The position numbers and the translations under genes are program-made. A stretch of DNA of 64,000 nt, from contig NZ_VTXD01000002.1 of the NCBI RefSeq assembly GCF_013114625.1, positions 62,001-126,000 of the forward strand, written 5' to 3'. Each line of letters opens with the position of its first letter. Positions within the stretch are counted from its first letter, which is position 1. The DNA comes from Vibrio sp. 99-70-13A1 (GTDB lineage: Bacteria; Pseudomonadota; Gammaproteobacteria; Enterobacterales; Vibrionaceae). Of this stretch, positions 1 to 9,054 are shown in pieces. The notes under the pieces are model-generated. The model was not told where the DNA came from and did not search any database. It saw only the letters and a list, made by a program, of their open reading frames with translations.

Positions 1-825
1 AATGCGTACATTGATTTTAAGTTGACTGAAAGATCAGATTTAGAGCTTAACAGTCGATTAGAAGAAGTGAAGACGAAGAAAGCAGAAGTAAACACAAAAG
101 ATAATGGCTCTGAAGACGGTAACCTTGTTGCGGTAAACCCTATGTCTACACTTGCTGCTTTATCAATGCCATTAGATGAGAAAACCACCTCTCCTACGAA
201 GCAGCCATTCAAAAAATCTCAAAGAAAAATTGCGACTATTGAGAGCCTCACCAACCGTTCAAAGGTGATTGAGTATTGCGCCTCTCAAGAACAGCTAATT
301 GAATTATGTACCGCCGTTTCAATTGAGCAATTAGACGAAGAAGATTTTTTTGCTATTGTAAAAGCTTCACTGCGATGTAACTTGGCGTTCGCCTCTATTC
401 GTTCAGATGAGCTAGACGACTATGCACATAAACAGTTAGTTAATTCAGATTACCGTACAGAATTGAAAACGCTTGTAGAGTGGCTAGGACCAGTTCATTT
501 ACAAACTGAGATACCGGCATTAGTTGAGCTCAGCTCTCCGTTGCTCATCTCTCAATTAATCCCCTTCATCGAGGATCTTGATGTACTCAACATTTTATTA
601 GAGCATCCCTATTTAGGCGTAAAACAACAAGCGACCATCAAGTTAGAATCTCTTATGAGAGGCGATAAAACTCGCTATATTGAACTCATTCATTTTGCTT
701 TAAGTTCACCAGACCTTCATTCGACGGTGAATCAATTTGATCACACAGTACTTGAAGAAGAGTTGGTCTTATTGTTAAACACTCACCCTTTAAAGGCTCT
801 GCAATTTATGGGGGATTTTGGGTGA
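1..825 (+). CDS. Hypothetical protein, 5' end outside the window
   Basis: The reading frame is open from base 1, so the true start probably lies upstream; the first internal candidate is a TTG at 22. The visible 274 residues have a charged, low-complexity N-terminal stretch (Lys/Glu/Ser/Thr rich to about residue 75) followed by a mostly helical, leucine-rich region that reads like HEAT/ARM-type helical repeats (about residues 100–270). No signal peptide or membrane segment is visible. I do not recognise the family. The next gene starts 115 bases downstream. Confidence 0.55.
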   Translation, partial: NAYIDFKLTERSDLELNSRLEEVKTKKAEVNTKDNGSEDGNLVAVNPMSTLAALSMPLDEKTTSPTKQPFKKSQRKIATIESLTNRSKVIEYCASQEQLIELCTAVSIEQLDEEDFFAIVKASLRCNLAFASIRSDELDDYAHKQLVNSDYRTELKTLVEWLGPVHLQTEIPALVELSSPLLISQLIPFIEDLDVLNILLEHPYLGVKQQATIKLESLMRGDKTRYIELIHFALSSPDLHSTVNQFDHTVLEEELVLLLNTHPLKALQFMGDFG

Positions 826-939
826 TTAAAGAAAGATTTGATCTTGAAATGCATCTCCACCGTATAAACGATTGTGGTGATACCAAAACGGCTATTCATA
901 AAATTCAGTGAAAAACAGTTAATATAGGACGGAGAATGA

Positions 940-1326
940 ATGACTCATTTAACTATCTTCTATGATGGAACATGCCCACTCTGCGCTAAAGAAATGAATG
1001 CACTAAAAAAGCATGATAAACAGAATTTACTGAAGACAGTGGATATCTACAGTGAAGACTTCTCGGCATACCCAGAGATTGATGCAGAAGCTGCTAACAA
1101 CATTTTGCACGCCATCAATCACAAAGGACAATTACTGCTTGGTTTAGATGTGACCTATAAAGCATGGCAATTAATGGGACGCGGTTGGATTTATGCCCCA
1201 CTTCGTTGGAAATTAGTGAAACCACTAGCAGATTCACTCTACCTAAAATTTGCCCGCAATCGGTATAAGGTTTCATTTTGGCTGACAGGCACTTCACGTT
1301 GTGACAGCAACAGCTGTTCGCGGTAG
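940..1326 (+). CDS. DCC-family thiol-disulfide oxidoreductase-like protein (DUF393)
   Basis: A 128-residue protein opening with FYDGTCPLCAKEM, the hallmark DxxCxxC motif of the DUF393/DCC family, with the cysteine pair at residues 12 and 15. The family is predicted to be thiol-disulfide oxidoreductase-like from this motif; substrates are generally unknown. The length (about 130) is normal. The ATG at 940 is preceded by a purine-rich GGACGGAGA ribosome site. It stands alone, with a convergent exporter gene downstream. The C-terminus is Cys/Ser rich (two more cysteines in the last eight residues). Confidence 0.85.
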   Translation: MTHLTIFYDGTCPLCAKEMNALKKHDKQNLLKTVDIYSEDFSAYPEIDAEAANNILHAINHKGQLLLGLDVTYKAWQLMGRGWIYAPLRWKLVKPLADSLYLKFARNRYKVSFWLTGTSRCDSNSCSR

Positions 1327-1394
1327 TGTTTCTTATCACTGGCTTAAGACCGATATCAATCTAGGTAAGCCTCAGCATAAACCTAGATTAACCG

Positions 1395-2267
1395 TTACCA
1401 CATCACCAAGATTGCAGCGATTGCGATAAAAAATAAAGCCAGCATATCCTTTCTTTTTACGCCTTCTTTCAGCCAGAAAAATGAAATTAAAATCGTAAAG
1501 AATACTTCTATTTGCCCCAGGGTTTTAACCAACGGCACAGTTTGCAGTGACATAGCACTAAACCAACCGAGAGATCCGATAAAACTGGCGATACTGGTCA
1601 TCAACACCAACTTAGGTTTAATAAACATCGCTTTTAATGTTTGGCGATCGCGAAACAGCATAAACAAAACAAGCATTACCGTTTGCAAAAAGATAACCGA
1701 GAATAGCACCCACGCAGCGCGATGAGGGAAAGGAACGTCTAACGTTAAGCTCGCTTCTCGAACCCACAAAGACGTTAACGCAAACGAAGTACTGCACGCT
1801 AAGCCTATTAGCGCCGTTTTTAAAGAAATACTGCGAATACCATTAGGACAGCTCAGCATGAATACCGCTATTGCTCCGATAAGTACGCCAACCCACCCCA
1901 GTAGTGATAATGAAGTACCAAAGAATAAGACACCTAAAAAAGCAGAAACTGGCGCTTCACTTTTTGCAAGCCCAGCCCCAATGGCAAAATTTTTCTGTTT
2001 AAATAGAACAACCATTAACCCCGTAGCCACAATTTGCATGACCGAAGCACCAATAATAAAGAAGTAAGATTGATTGGAAAAAATAGGTAAAGGTGTGGGT
2101 TGATACCAATGTAAAAGCACTAAATATGCCGCCGCTAACGGACCTGCCCATAAAAAACGAGCCAAGGTAACACCAACAACATTCAACTCTTTACTTAATC
2201 GACTTTGAAAAGCGTTCCGCCAAGATTGACTAAACGCAGCCAAAACCGTGAAAAATACCCAACTCAT
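1395..2267 (-). CDS. DMT-superfamily (EamA-type) membrane exporter
   Basis: A 290-residue, strongly hydrophobic protein with about ten predicted membrane helices and two EamA-like halves. The first half ends near residue 135; the second includes the conserved LGWFSAMSLQTVPLVKTLGQ-like region near residue 235. EamA proteins are inner-membrane drug/metabolite exporters, and the substrate cannot be told from sequence. The start ATG has an AAAGGAAT ribosome site just upstream on the minus strand. Its 5' end faces away from the GTPase pair, which lies upstream on the same strand 55 bases away. Confidence 0.85.
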   Translation of the reverse strand: MSWVFFTVLAAFSQSWRNAFQSRLSKELNVVGVTLARFLWAGPLAAAYLVLLHWYQPTPLPIFSNQSYFFIIGASVMQIVATGLMVVLFKQKNFAIGAGLAKSEAPVSAFLGVLFFGTSLSLLGWVGVLIGAIAVFMLSCPNGIRSISLKTALIGLACSTSFALTSLWVREASLTLDVPFPHRAAWVLFSVIFLQTVMLVLFMLFRDRQTLKAMFIKPKLVLMTSIASFIGSLGWFSAMSLQTVPLVKTLGQIEVFFTILISFFWLKEGVKRKDMLALFFIAIAAILVMW

Positions 2268-2322
2268 ACTATTCCTTTATTTTTGATTCCCTAAGCCCTT
2301 CATCGAACCTAACCAATTAAAT

Positions 2323-3981
2323 CTATTTAATCACTTTCTTAATCACAATCTCGGCAATTTTAGGGCTTGCTACTTTTAAGGCCTCTGGCGCCTTTTTTAA
2401 CGCTTCCGGAGCTACTTTTTTACTGACTTTAGCCATTCGATTAAATTGCTTTTTAATCGACGTTCCTCTTTTCATCGCCTCTGTTCTCTGGCGGTTTCGT
2501 TGCACGTTATTCGCTTCTGATATTTCATTAACGATGGTTTCCTTCAGCGTATCCACACCGAAATGAGCACGTTCTGGAGAAATAGACAAAGGCAAAGCCC
2601 CATCAGTAACTAATAACTCCTGATTGTACTGTAACGCTTGCGCAATCACTTTTTCTTTAGCTGAAATGGGGTTAACCAAGTTAAATGGAGGCTCCCATTC
2701 AGTAAGCGGCTTCAAATTATCAACCTGATTGACCACGGCTAATACTTTTGGTTTTTTACGTGATACGTTTTTTGGGTCCGCGTAAAAGCCATCAAATTTG
2801 TCTTTTAGTTTTTTATCTAAATCACGAGCAGGCTGATTCGCCTTGAGTACCCAAAGCACTAAATCCGCTTGTGTCATTTCTTGCAGCATTGCCTTTTCTG
2901 TTTTTTCAGTGCCATCCAAACCTTTAAGATCGATAACTCTGACTTCGTTATCATCCACTTCCGCACTGTAAACGGTAGACGCGTCCGTAGAGGGTAATAC
3001 ATCGACCTCCGCAACCATTTCATCTTTTAGAAGATTCACTATTGAGGATTTACCCGAGCTTGTTTGACCGACCAACACGACTCGGACCGGCTCCAGTTCA
3101 ACAGCAAAACGCTTCTCATCTAACTTTGAAGCATCTGTGATTTGCAGGTCATCTTCTTCTAAACTGAATCGTCCGCTGTATAGATCAATTGCAACAGCAG
3201 CTATCTCATCTAATAAGGCTTCTTTCGCGACCTGCTGCATGTCTTCAACCACGCCTTTCGTCATCGACGATGTGGCTTGCTCTCGGCTTAGGTCAGACAC
3301 CACCTTTAGTGGGTTGTAATATAAATTTTTAGCGTGATTAGCCCAAACAGCCGCTTTAACAATTTTTTGACCTAATTCCCCATACTTATCATAAGCTTCA
3401 TAGCCAGCTTTAATGTATGAGAACTTAAGGTATTCAATGCCCGGAATGTTCTCTTTGACAACTCGCTTATATCTAAGACCTACTTCTTCAAATAACTTTA
3501 AGCCTTCTGGAATAGAGAAATCTAACGTCTTCTTACCAAACTCCTTTGCGACAAATTCAAGGATCTCAATACCAACTTTATCGAGGTTGACCCAATCAAT
3601 ATCCGTTTTTAAATATTCCCGATTATGCAGCTTCGCTTGATTCCAAATAACCAATTCAGCTTGAGACCATTCAGAGGATGCTTTAACAAGACCATCACCG
3701 ACTTCTTCTCCTACTAAGCCATTTTCATTAAGAGCAGACTCTGCCGCATCTTGGGATTCGCGATCACTCACGCGGCTTAACAAAAACAATGGAATAGTCG
3801 TCACTAGAGTGCTCACCGCAATAGCAATCGACAGCTCCAATACATACCCATATTTAAAAGCAAGAAAAAGCCCGAATAATGCCATGAGCAATACAGGTAA
3901 AATCGAAGATATGAGAACAATGCCCCAACGCCCACCTGATAAATTGGAGAGTAAGTGATAAAAGCTTCTAATTTTCTTCAT
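2323..3981 (-). CDS. Membrane-anchored P-loop GTPase (Era/YfjP-like)
   Basis: A 552-residue protein with two N-terminal membrane helices (about residues 18–70), a long helical linker, and a GTPase domain from about residue 300. G1 reads GQTSSGKSS, G3 is in VIDLKGLDGTE and G4 is NQVD. The C-terminal about 60 residues are Lys/Ala/Pro rich. The overall form resembles dynamin-like or YfjP-type GTPases associated with the inner membrane; the function is unknown. It overlaps the upstream GTPase gene by 14 bases, so the two are translationally coupled and probably form a heteromeric pair. Confidence 0.8.
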   Translation of the reverse strand: MKKIRSFYHLLSNLSGGRWGIVLISSILPVLLMALFGLFLAFKYGYVLELSIAIAVSTLVTTIPLFLLSRVSDRESQDAAESALNENGLVGEEVGDGLVKASSEWSQAELVIWNQAKLHNREYLKTDIDWVNLDKVGIEILEFVAKEFGKKTLDFSIPEGLKLFEEVGLRYKRVVKENIPGIEYLKFSYIKAGYEAYDKYGELGQKIVKAAVWANHAKNLYYNPLKVVSDLSREQATSSMTKGVVEDMQQVAKEALLDEIAAVAIDLYSGRFSLEEDDLQITDASKLDEKRFAVELEPVRVVLVGQTSSGKSSIVNLLKDEMVAEVDVLPSTDASTVYSAEVDDNEVRVIDLKGLDGTEKTEKAMLQEMTQADLVLWVLKANQPARDLDKKLKDKFDGFYADPKNVSRKKPKVLAVVNQVDNLKPLTEWEPPFNLVNPISAKEKVIAQALQYNQELLVTDGALPLSISPERAHFGVDTLKETIVNEISEANNVQRNRQRTEAMKRGTSIKKQFNRMAKVSKKVAPEALKKAPEALKVASPKIAEIVIKKVIK

Positions 3982-5071
3982 AGCCAGACGCTGCCTTACC
4001 TTTTTTCAATGAATCTTTATATATCGTTTGCATCTCTTCTTGAGAGATCTCAGTGCCTTTACTTTTGTGGTAAAAGTAAAAACAGGCTGCTCGTCCCAAG
4101 CCATAAGTGGTTCCAAAGCTCATGGCTGCAGCAGCGACAGCGCCAACGGTTTGTCCATAGCCAGGAATTAACTTAACTAACTGTCTCGCGCCTAACTTAA
4201 CGCCATATTGCAAAGCAAAGCTGCTCCCAAGCGTGCTGACCAATTCTGTGAATGCTCGCTTGTTCCATTCAACGCCATATTGATTGGCAAGGCTATGCAG
4301 CATTTTCGCTTGTATCGCTGGTACAGATACGAGTCCAACGGCAGGAATGAGATCACTCGCGGAAGCACTGCCTGCATACCAAAGCACTTCATTTTCTACT
4401 TTGTCAAAATTGGCTTCTTCAACACTTGAATGTTCTTTATCTTCAATCATCATTCCGATAACAGGAAGGATATGAGTCAGTTTTTCAATCAGCTCGTTGT
4501 AGTGATAAACCAACCCTTCAGGCGCTTCAAAATCAACCGTCACTGAATCAAACGCGCTACCCCACACCTTTTTTACTTGGCTTTCGTTAAATAAAACCTG
4601 ACGTTGGCGCTCTGATTCTGCAGACAACAAAACACCACTATGAGCCAGCAGTAGCTGCTTAATTTTCTTTTGCTTCTTAATCAATGTTAGTGCGCTGAGT
4701 ACCGATGATTGCTCAGGTTCATCGACTTTCATCACCACCACTAAAGCATGTCCTGCTTTACCTATCTCATCGAGGTCAGGCTTAGGGTCATATTCAGCCT
4801 CGCCTAACCCTCTAGTATCTAAGAAGCGCATAACTGGCTTATCTTGGGGAAACTCGTAGCTTTGAGCCGTCATTGTGCATGGAGCAAAGCCATTGCCGAC
4901 TTCTACTGAAGAAAGCCCCGTTACTGATTGAATAAATGATGATTTCCCTGCCCCTGTTTTCCCTAAGAGCCATAGCGTAGGTAGGTGCTGGCGCTGAAAT
5001 TCATGAGCTTGAGTCAAGTCTGGATTTTTACTTGGATTAACAAATTCTTTAATTTGGTCAAACATAGGCAA
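3968..5071 (-). CDS. P-loop GTPase with C-terminal DUF697-like membrane domain
   Basis: A 367-residue protein. The GTPase domain is N-terminal: G1 is GKTGAGKSS at about residue 36, G3 is in FLDTRGLGE at about residue 80, and a long switch region follows. The C-terminal third (about residues 235–345) has the small-residue-rich helices AVGLVSVPAIQ and KLIPGYGQTVGAVAAAAMS, characteristic of the DUF697 domain seen in YcjX/YcjF-like GTPases. It is the first gene of a two-gene operon; its 3' end overlaps the second GTPase gene by 14 bases. The role is unknown; an envelope-stress or membrane-remodelling role is only a guess. Confidence 0.8.
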   Translation of the reverse strand: MPMFDQIKEFVNPSKNPDLTQAHEFQRQHLPTLWLLGKTGAGKSSFIQSVTGLSSVEVGNGFAPCTMTAQSYEFPQDKPVMRFLDTRGLGEAEYDPKPDLDEIGKAGHALVVVMKVDEPEQSSVLSALTLIKKQKKIKQLLLAHSGVLLSAESERQRQVLFNESQVKKVWGSAFDSVTVDFEAPEGLVYHYNELIEKLTHILPVIGMMIEDKEHSSVEEANFDKVENEVLWYAGSASASDLIPAVGLVSVPAIQAKMLHSLANQYGVEWNKRAFTELVSTLGSSFALQYGVKLGARQLVKLIPGYGQTVGAVAAAAMSFGTTYGLGRAACFYFYHKSKGTEISQEEMQTIYKDSLKKGKAASGYEEN

Positions 5072-5390
5072 TGAGTATTAACCAGCAACGGTAAGAGAAA
5101 GTTAATAGCAGAATAGCGATTGATTACGAGGAAAGAAACAGGCACGTTCACTTTGTACAGAAAGCACATATTGATTAACAGCCGAGAAGCGTATCTTATT
5201 TTCCAGAAAAACGGAAAATGCTAAATAATTGGTTTTAAATAGTTAACCCTCTAAAACAATTGCCACAGACTTAGGCGGTGGTTTAGCAACTAATAAAAAT
5301 AGCGAGCTGTAGTAGCTCGCCTCTTTGCATATTTTTAGTCGGTATTATCTAACTAAATGGAAAGTGACTCAGGTTGAACCCTTCGTTTGA
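5072..5390. other. Intergenic region without a gene
   Basis: About 320 bases between the GTPase operon (reading left) and the VOC gene. It is AT-rich; apart from the hairpin at 5302–5320 I see no open reading frame or repeat. The GTPase promoter must lie in the part next to 5072. Confidence 0.6.
5302..5320 (-). terminator. Rho-independent terminator of the VOC gene
   Basis: A perfect 7-bp stem GCGAGCT/AGCTCGC with a 5-base loop. On the minus strand it is followed by TATTTTTATTAG, so it would stop transcription of the VOC gene that ends at 5391. Confidence 0.7.
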
Positions 5391-5810
5391 CTAACCATCA
5401 CTATTACGTAATTTTGGATCATCCGTTAAGTATTCAACAAACTCCACTTCAAACCCCGCGGGGTCGAGAAAATAGATATTTTTCCGATATGAACTCTCAG
5501 TTCCATTTTGAAAGATTTTGAACCCAGCTTTCGTTAGCCTTGCAATCACACCATCAAGGTCATGCGTCACGTAAGCAAAATGAGCCAGACCGACTTGGTG
5601 ACCAGATAAGTCTCGGTTTTCTCCTTCACCATGATCACTTATCGCTAAGTATTGGTATTCATCCCCAAAATGCAGCCAATTTCTCGGCTTGCCTGACCAT
5701 TCACCTTGCCCCTCATCTCGTACATACCAATGTGGAAAAACAGCCTGGTAAAATTTAAGCATTTCTGGGATGTCTTTTACGACTAAATTTACGTGTTCTA
5801 ATTGGATCAT
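5391..5810 (-). CDS. VOC-family (glyoxalase/dioxygenase-fold) protein
   Basis: A 139-residue protein starting MIQLEHVNLVVKDI and ending in DPAGFEVEFVEYL, the typical start and end of a single VOC (vicinal oxygen chelate) domain pair. Metal-ligand-type positions are visible (His at residue 5, Glu in the C-terminal EVEFVEY). VOC proteins include glyoxalases, dioxygenases and resistance proteins; the substrate is unknown. I chose the ATG at 5810 because it has an AAGGAGAG ribosome site six bases upstream; the 17-codon longer frame has none. Confidence 0.85.
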   Translation of the reverse strand: MIQLEHVNLVVKDIPEMLKFYQAVFPHWYVRDEGQGEWSGKPRNWLHFGDEYQYLAISDHGEGENRDLSGHQVGLAHFAYVTHDLDGVIARLTKAGFKIFQNGTESSYRKNIYFLDPAGFEVEFVEYLTDDPKLRNSDG

Positions 5811-6014
5811 GCTTCTCTCCTTAAAGTCTTTTTTGGCAACGTTTTGCAGCATCGAAACCAATCCTAATACTTAAAGTTAACTTGAGGTAAAGCATTAATT
5901 TCCATTAATCTAAAATAAGATTAGAAACATCGTCTCGGATAAACTCTTCACTTCGCTATCTTTTTCATTTAACTATCTTACTCATGTAACTATCTTCCTC
6001 ATCTAAATTAGCTA

Positions 6015-6641
6015 TCACGCTAACGCAACGATCACTAAGCTAATAGTCGCGGCTAAAACAAGTACCTGCAATGCACGCCACTGAGACACGAAATAGACCG
6101 TATCTTCAAATTTTATTCGAGTCTGCACTCCGGAAATCATCGCCCAGGTTAATGGTTTTGAACGAAGCTTATAAAATAGAACCGCAAAGACATGCACTCC
6201 AACTAAAGCTGGAAGTACGTTTACCATGGTTAAGTGAATGCTCTCTAGAAATGAAAATACGGGATCTGTTAACCACATATCCGCAAATGGAAGATTATCG
6301 AGTAATCCAGCAAGGGCTAAACCTGAAACACATTGAATGGTTAATGCAGACAAAAGTGTCACTACCATCCAACCACCAGCCGGATTATGCCCAGCTTTAG
6401 CTTTCTCTTTTCCTTGTAGATACTTAACGACCGATTTTGGCGGGCGTAAAAAATGATTAAATCGGCTAGTTTCGCTGCCAACCCAGCCCCACACCAATCG
6501 CCAAATAAGCAACGTCATCAACACTAATCCCAACTGTACATGTGGTCCATTACCTGAAAGACCAGACGCCATCAAAGCCATGAAAAGAACAGCTTGAGCC
6601 CAGTGGTATAAGCGCGTTGATAAATCCCAAATTTTCATCAT
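6015..6641 (-). CDS. Cytochrome b561-type membrane protein
   Basis: A 208-residue protein with four main membrane helices. It begins KIWDLSTRLYHWAQA, the conserved opening of the cytochrome b/b561 (Ni/Fe-hydrogenase b-type) family, with the first heme-ligand histidine there. Further histidines are seen in helices near residues 137 and 150 (ESIHLTMVNVL, LVGVHVFAV). It is divergent from a cytochrome c' gene, and the two probably make a small electron-transfer unit: the membrane b-heme subunit would pass electrons to the periplasmic c-type partner. The final helix (residues about 188–208) is followed directly by the stop. Confidence 0.85.
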   Translation of the reverse strand: MMKIWDLSTRLYHWAQAVLFMALMASGLSGNGPHVQLGLVLMTLLIWRLVWGWVGSETSRFNHFLRPPKSVVKYLQGKEKAKAGHNPAGGWMVVTLLSALTIQCVSGLALAGLLDNLPFADMWLTDPVFSFLESIHLTMVNVLPALVGVHVFAVLFYKLRSKPLTWAMISGVQTRIKFEDTVYFVSQWRALQVLVLAATISLVIVALA

Positions 6642-6774
6642 TTAACCTTCTCGTGTTATTCATTTTTAAACATCAATGACATCAATTTACACAACAACAG
6701 TTGCTTGTGCAATGATTGTTGTGTAAATTAACAACCAACGAATCATTGGTTACTAGTTCAACAACGAGGGTGAT

Positions 6775-7239
6775 ATGAAAAAAATGACAGTCAGGCTTCT
6801 ATGTGTAACGACCACTTTACTAAGCGCTCAAGCGTTCAGTTCACAAGATATGAACCAAATAAATACAGGCGTAATTCAAGTTGAGCAGCGTCAGCACGCT
6901 TTTAAACAAATTGAGACTTTTGTCGACAAGGCAGATGACACTTTAAATGGTTCAGACACAGATTGGGCTGCATTGAGCTCAATCAGCCTCAATCTAACGA
7001 ATCATAGCCAAGAATTAATGACGCTTTTCCCAGCTGAGAGCCAAGAAGGAAGTAAAGCAAAAGACACAGTTTGGACAAAGCCAGAGAAGTTTAATCAGCT
7101 CATGAAGCAAATGAATGAGGGTTTTGCAAAGCTCCACCAAGCCAGCAAACAAAGCGACGTTTCACTGGCAGAGTTAGGGCTAGAGACCGCACAAGATACC
7201 TGTAAAAGCTGCCATCGTTCTTATCGATCACGTTGGTAA
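6775..7239 (+). CDS. Periplasmic cytochrome c' family protein
   Basis: A 154-residue protein with an N-terminal signal peptide (lysine-rich start, hydrophobic core, cleavage likely after AQAFSS near residue 23). It is mostly helical, with the heme motif CKSCH at residues 143–147 close to the C-terminus. A C-terminal CxxCH in a four-helix protein is the mark of class II cytochromes (c'/c556), which bind NO or transfer electrons in the periplasm. The start has a GAGGGTGAT ribosome site. It is divergent from the cytochrome b561 gene with 133 bases between, and is followed by two more genes on the same strand, so a four-gene redox locus is plausible. Confidence 0.85.
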   Translation: MKKMTVRLLCVTTTLLSAQAFSSQDMNQINTGVIQVEQRQHAFKQIETFVDKADDTLNGSDTDWAALSSISLNLTNHSQELMTLFPAESQEGSKAKDTVWTKPEKFNQLMKQMNEGFAKLHQASKQSDVSLAELGLETAQDTCKSCHRSYRSRW

Positions 7240-7282
7240 TCACAATAAACACAATCTAAGTCAGACCATTTAAGGAATTAAA

Positions 7283-7954
7283 ATTAAAACTATAAAAATC
7301 ATAACCTGCATTACCGCCATCCTTTTTTCTACCTGCACGAGCGCTCAAGATTATGCCGTTGAACTAAAGTGGAATACCGATAATTTCCAGCAAGTACTCA
7401 ATACAATGCCAGAGCAAAAAGCTGAGTTTAGAAAGCTAATAAACCAAGGCGAAATAAAAGATATGTATGTTTCACGCAGCGAAGTAGACGGTAATCCTGT
7501 TCAGCTGTTGCGCTTTGTTATTGCAGCTGATAGCGAACAACAAGTACAAACTAAACTTGCTCATTTACCCTTGTATGAAAAAGACTTAGTCAACATCAGT
7601 AAAATTACACTTCTAGGAGCTAAGTGGTTGGATAACACACCTAATTACAATAACTACGGTGTGACAATTACTTGGAAAAACGGCATTGAAGCGCTCGAAA
7701 TAGACCGCGTACTGAACATTGATTTACAGCGAGTAGTCAGTCTTAACCAAGCTGGTTTGGTGACTTCCTCGTACATTGATACTCAAGATCTAGGTAACCA
7801 TGTCACAAGACCTATCTACTCGGTTTCATTTATAGCGAAGGATGCACAACACGCAAAAGAGCTGAGCCATCAATTTGAAGCCGTTACGTTAGGCTATGCA
7901 AATGTCGATGTTCAGTACCTTGGTAAAAAGCTTTCTCTGACAAACATCCATTAA
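7283..7954 (+). CDS. Exported hypothetical protein using an ATT start codon
   Basis: The first ATG in frame is at 7406, but the frame is open upstream and codes for a good signal peptide (KTIKIITCITAILFSTCTSA, then QDYAV). The only plausible initiator for it is ATT at 7283, six bases after an AAGGA ribosome site (7272–7276). This gives a 223-residue secreted protein. ATT is a rare but real initiator (infC uses it); alternatively the start was lost by an ATG-to-ATT change and expression is weak. The mature protein has two similar halves (about residues 30–125 and 125–220, each with LxxV...YLG/LLGAKW-type ends), suggesting an internal duplication. Family not recognised. It lies 43 bases after the cytochrome c' gene. 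Confidence 0.65.
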   Translation: MKTIKIITCITAILFSTCTSAQDYAVELKWNTDNFQQVLNTMPEQKAEFRKLINQGEIKDMYVSRSEVDGNPVQLLRFVIAADSEQQVQTKLAHLPLYEKDLVNISKITLLGAKWLDNTPNYNNYGVTITWKNGIEALEIDRVLNIDLQRVVSLNQAGLVTSSYIDTQDLGNHVTRPIYSVSFIAKDAQHAKELSHQFEAVTLGYANVDVQYLGKKLSLTNIH

Positions 7955-7984
7955 CCGATTCTGAAGTAATAAAGAAGCATAAAT

Positions 7985-8464
7985 ATGAATAGAAAAGTGA
8001 TCAGATTCCTTAATGAAATCGGCACCATTATGTATGTGGGCGGCATCTTGTCTCATATCGTAATAGGTGCGACTTTGGGGCATGAAACAGCATTAATGGC
8101 TTATCATGTTGGTACGTATAAGGAGTTAAGCGCTTATATTTTAATTTTACCAGGCTTAGGGCTAAAGCTATTCGCAGATGTATATGGCTATTATTCAGCT
8201 CAGCAAAAACCTATGTGGCTCAAATTAAAACTCCTTATGCTAACTATTCTAAGCATTAATGCGTTTGCTTTTCTTGTTCCCATGATGCCTGAACTGGTTG
8301 CTCTGGCAAAAGCATCCATCCCACAAGGTGAAGTTAGCCAAGCCTACTTAGAAAAGGCAAAAATTGAACAATGGATAGGCATGTCGAATGCACTTCCGCT
8401 CTTAGCTGAATTACTTCTAGGCTCATTTAAACCAAATTTATTGAAAGAAGAGCAAGCTAAATAG
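7985..8464 (+). CDS. Four-helix inner-membrane protein (DUF2269-like)
   Basis: A 159-residue protein with four hydrophobic segments (about residues 13–35, 48–67, 80–102 and 130–148). The layout resembles DUF2269-type small membrane proteins, but I cannot place it with certainty. It begins 30 bases after the exported protein and is probably in the same transcript as the cytochrome c' gene. The ATG has a weak AAGAAGCATAA leader. Confidence 0.55.
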   Translation: MNRKVIRFLNEIGTIMYVGGILSHIVIGATLGHETALMAYHVGTYKELSAYILILPGLGLKLFADVYGYYSAQQKPMWLKLKLLMLTILSINAFAFLVPMMPELVALAKASIPQGEVSQAYLEKAKIEQWIGMSNALPLLAELLLGSFKPNLLKEEQAK

Positions 8465-8563
8465 AAATAGTTTGATAAGGAATTGTACAAAAGGTATCGG
8501 CGCAGAAAAGTTAGCAATATAACCTCAGAAACTAACCTTAACGGGGTCTATTAGTATGATAGA

Positions 8564-8587
8564 GAGCCAGTAATCTCTTACTGGCTC
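8564..8587. terminator. Bidirectional terminator
   Basis: A perfect 10-bp stem, GAGCCAGTAA/TTACTGGCTC with loop TCTC, lying between two genes that converge here. It suits termination of the redox operon on the plus strand and of the DUF1214 remnant on the minus strand. Confidence 0.65.
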
Positions 8588-8604
8588 AAATTCTTGTGTT
8601 CTCG

Positions 8605-9054
8605 CTATTGGTGATTCCCTTTAATTTTTTTAAAAGACGTCGATTTCCATTGATCCGTTTTCACTTCTTCACCTGGTGTGTACATACGAAGTACCGAATA
8701 CCATTGATGATCAGGAATAGGTAAAAAGTTAGGGTTATCTTCATGCCCTGCCGTATCACTGCTCATGGTTATGGTATAAGTTCCGTCATCATTTGGAACA
8801 AGCGTTCGGTCACCTCTAGAATGTCTACCCAGGTCATTCTTTTCCATGAGTCTTGTTTTGCCACTATAAGCTGTGTATGACCAGAATCCGCCTTTTTCTA
8901 AAGGAGGGGCATCAAACGTTACGGTGTAGTCATACTTACTTCCATCGAGAGCTTCACCTTCACTATCAAAGAAATCACCGCTGTACATTGTGTGTTTTGC
9001 CGGTAAACCCCACTGCCCCATTAATGTGCCATAAGCGTGCTGGAAGCTTGGCAA
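8605..9054 (-). pseudogene. 3' remnant of a DUF1254/DUF1214 gene
   Basis: The frame codes for the C-terminal DUF1214 domain only (about 145 residues): the YDYTVTFDAPPLEKGGFWSYTAY and WYSVLRMYTPG blocks are diagnostic. Full-length relatives such as the two intact copies at 26.7 and 29.4 kb have about 470 residues with a signal peptide and the DUF1254 half, both missing here. The first residues of the frame (near 9035–9054) belong to the neighbouring remnant on the other strand. It is not a close copy of the two intact genes, so it is an independent lineage broken by a deletion. Confidence 0.8.

Noticed and set aside
1636..1643. TTTAATGT as left target duplication plus terminus
   Set aside because: It lies inside an intact exporter gene and no binding sites follow.
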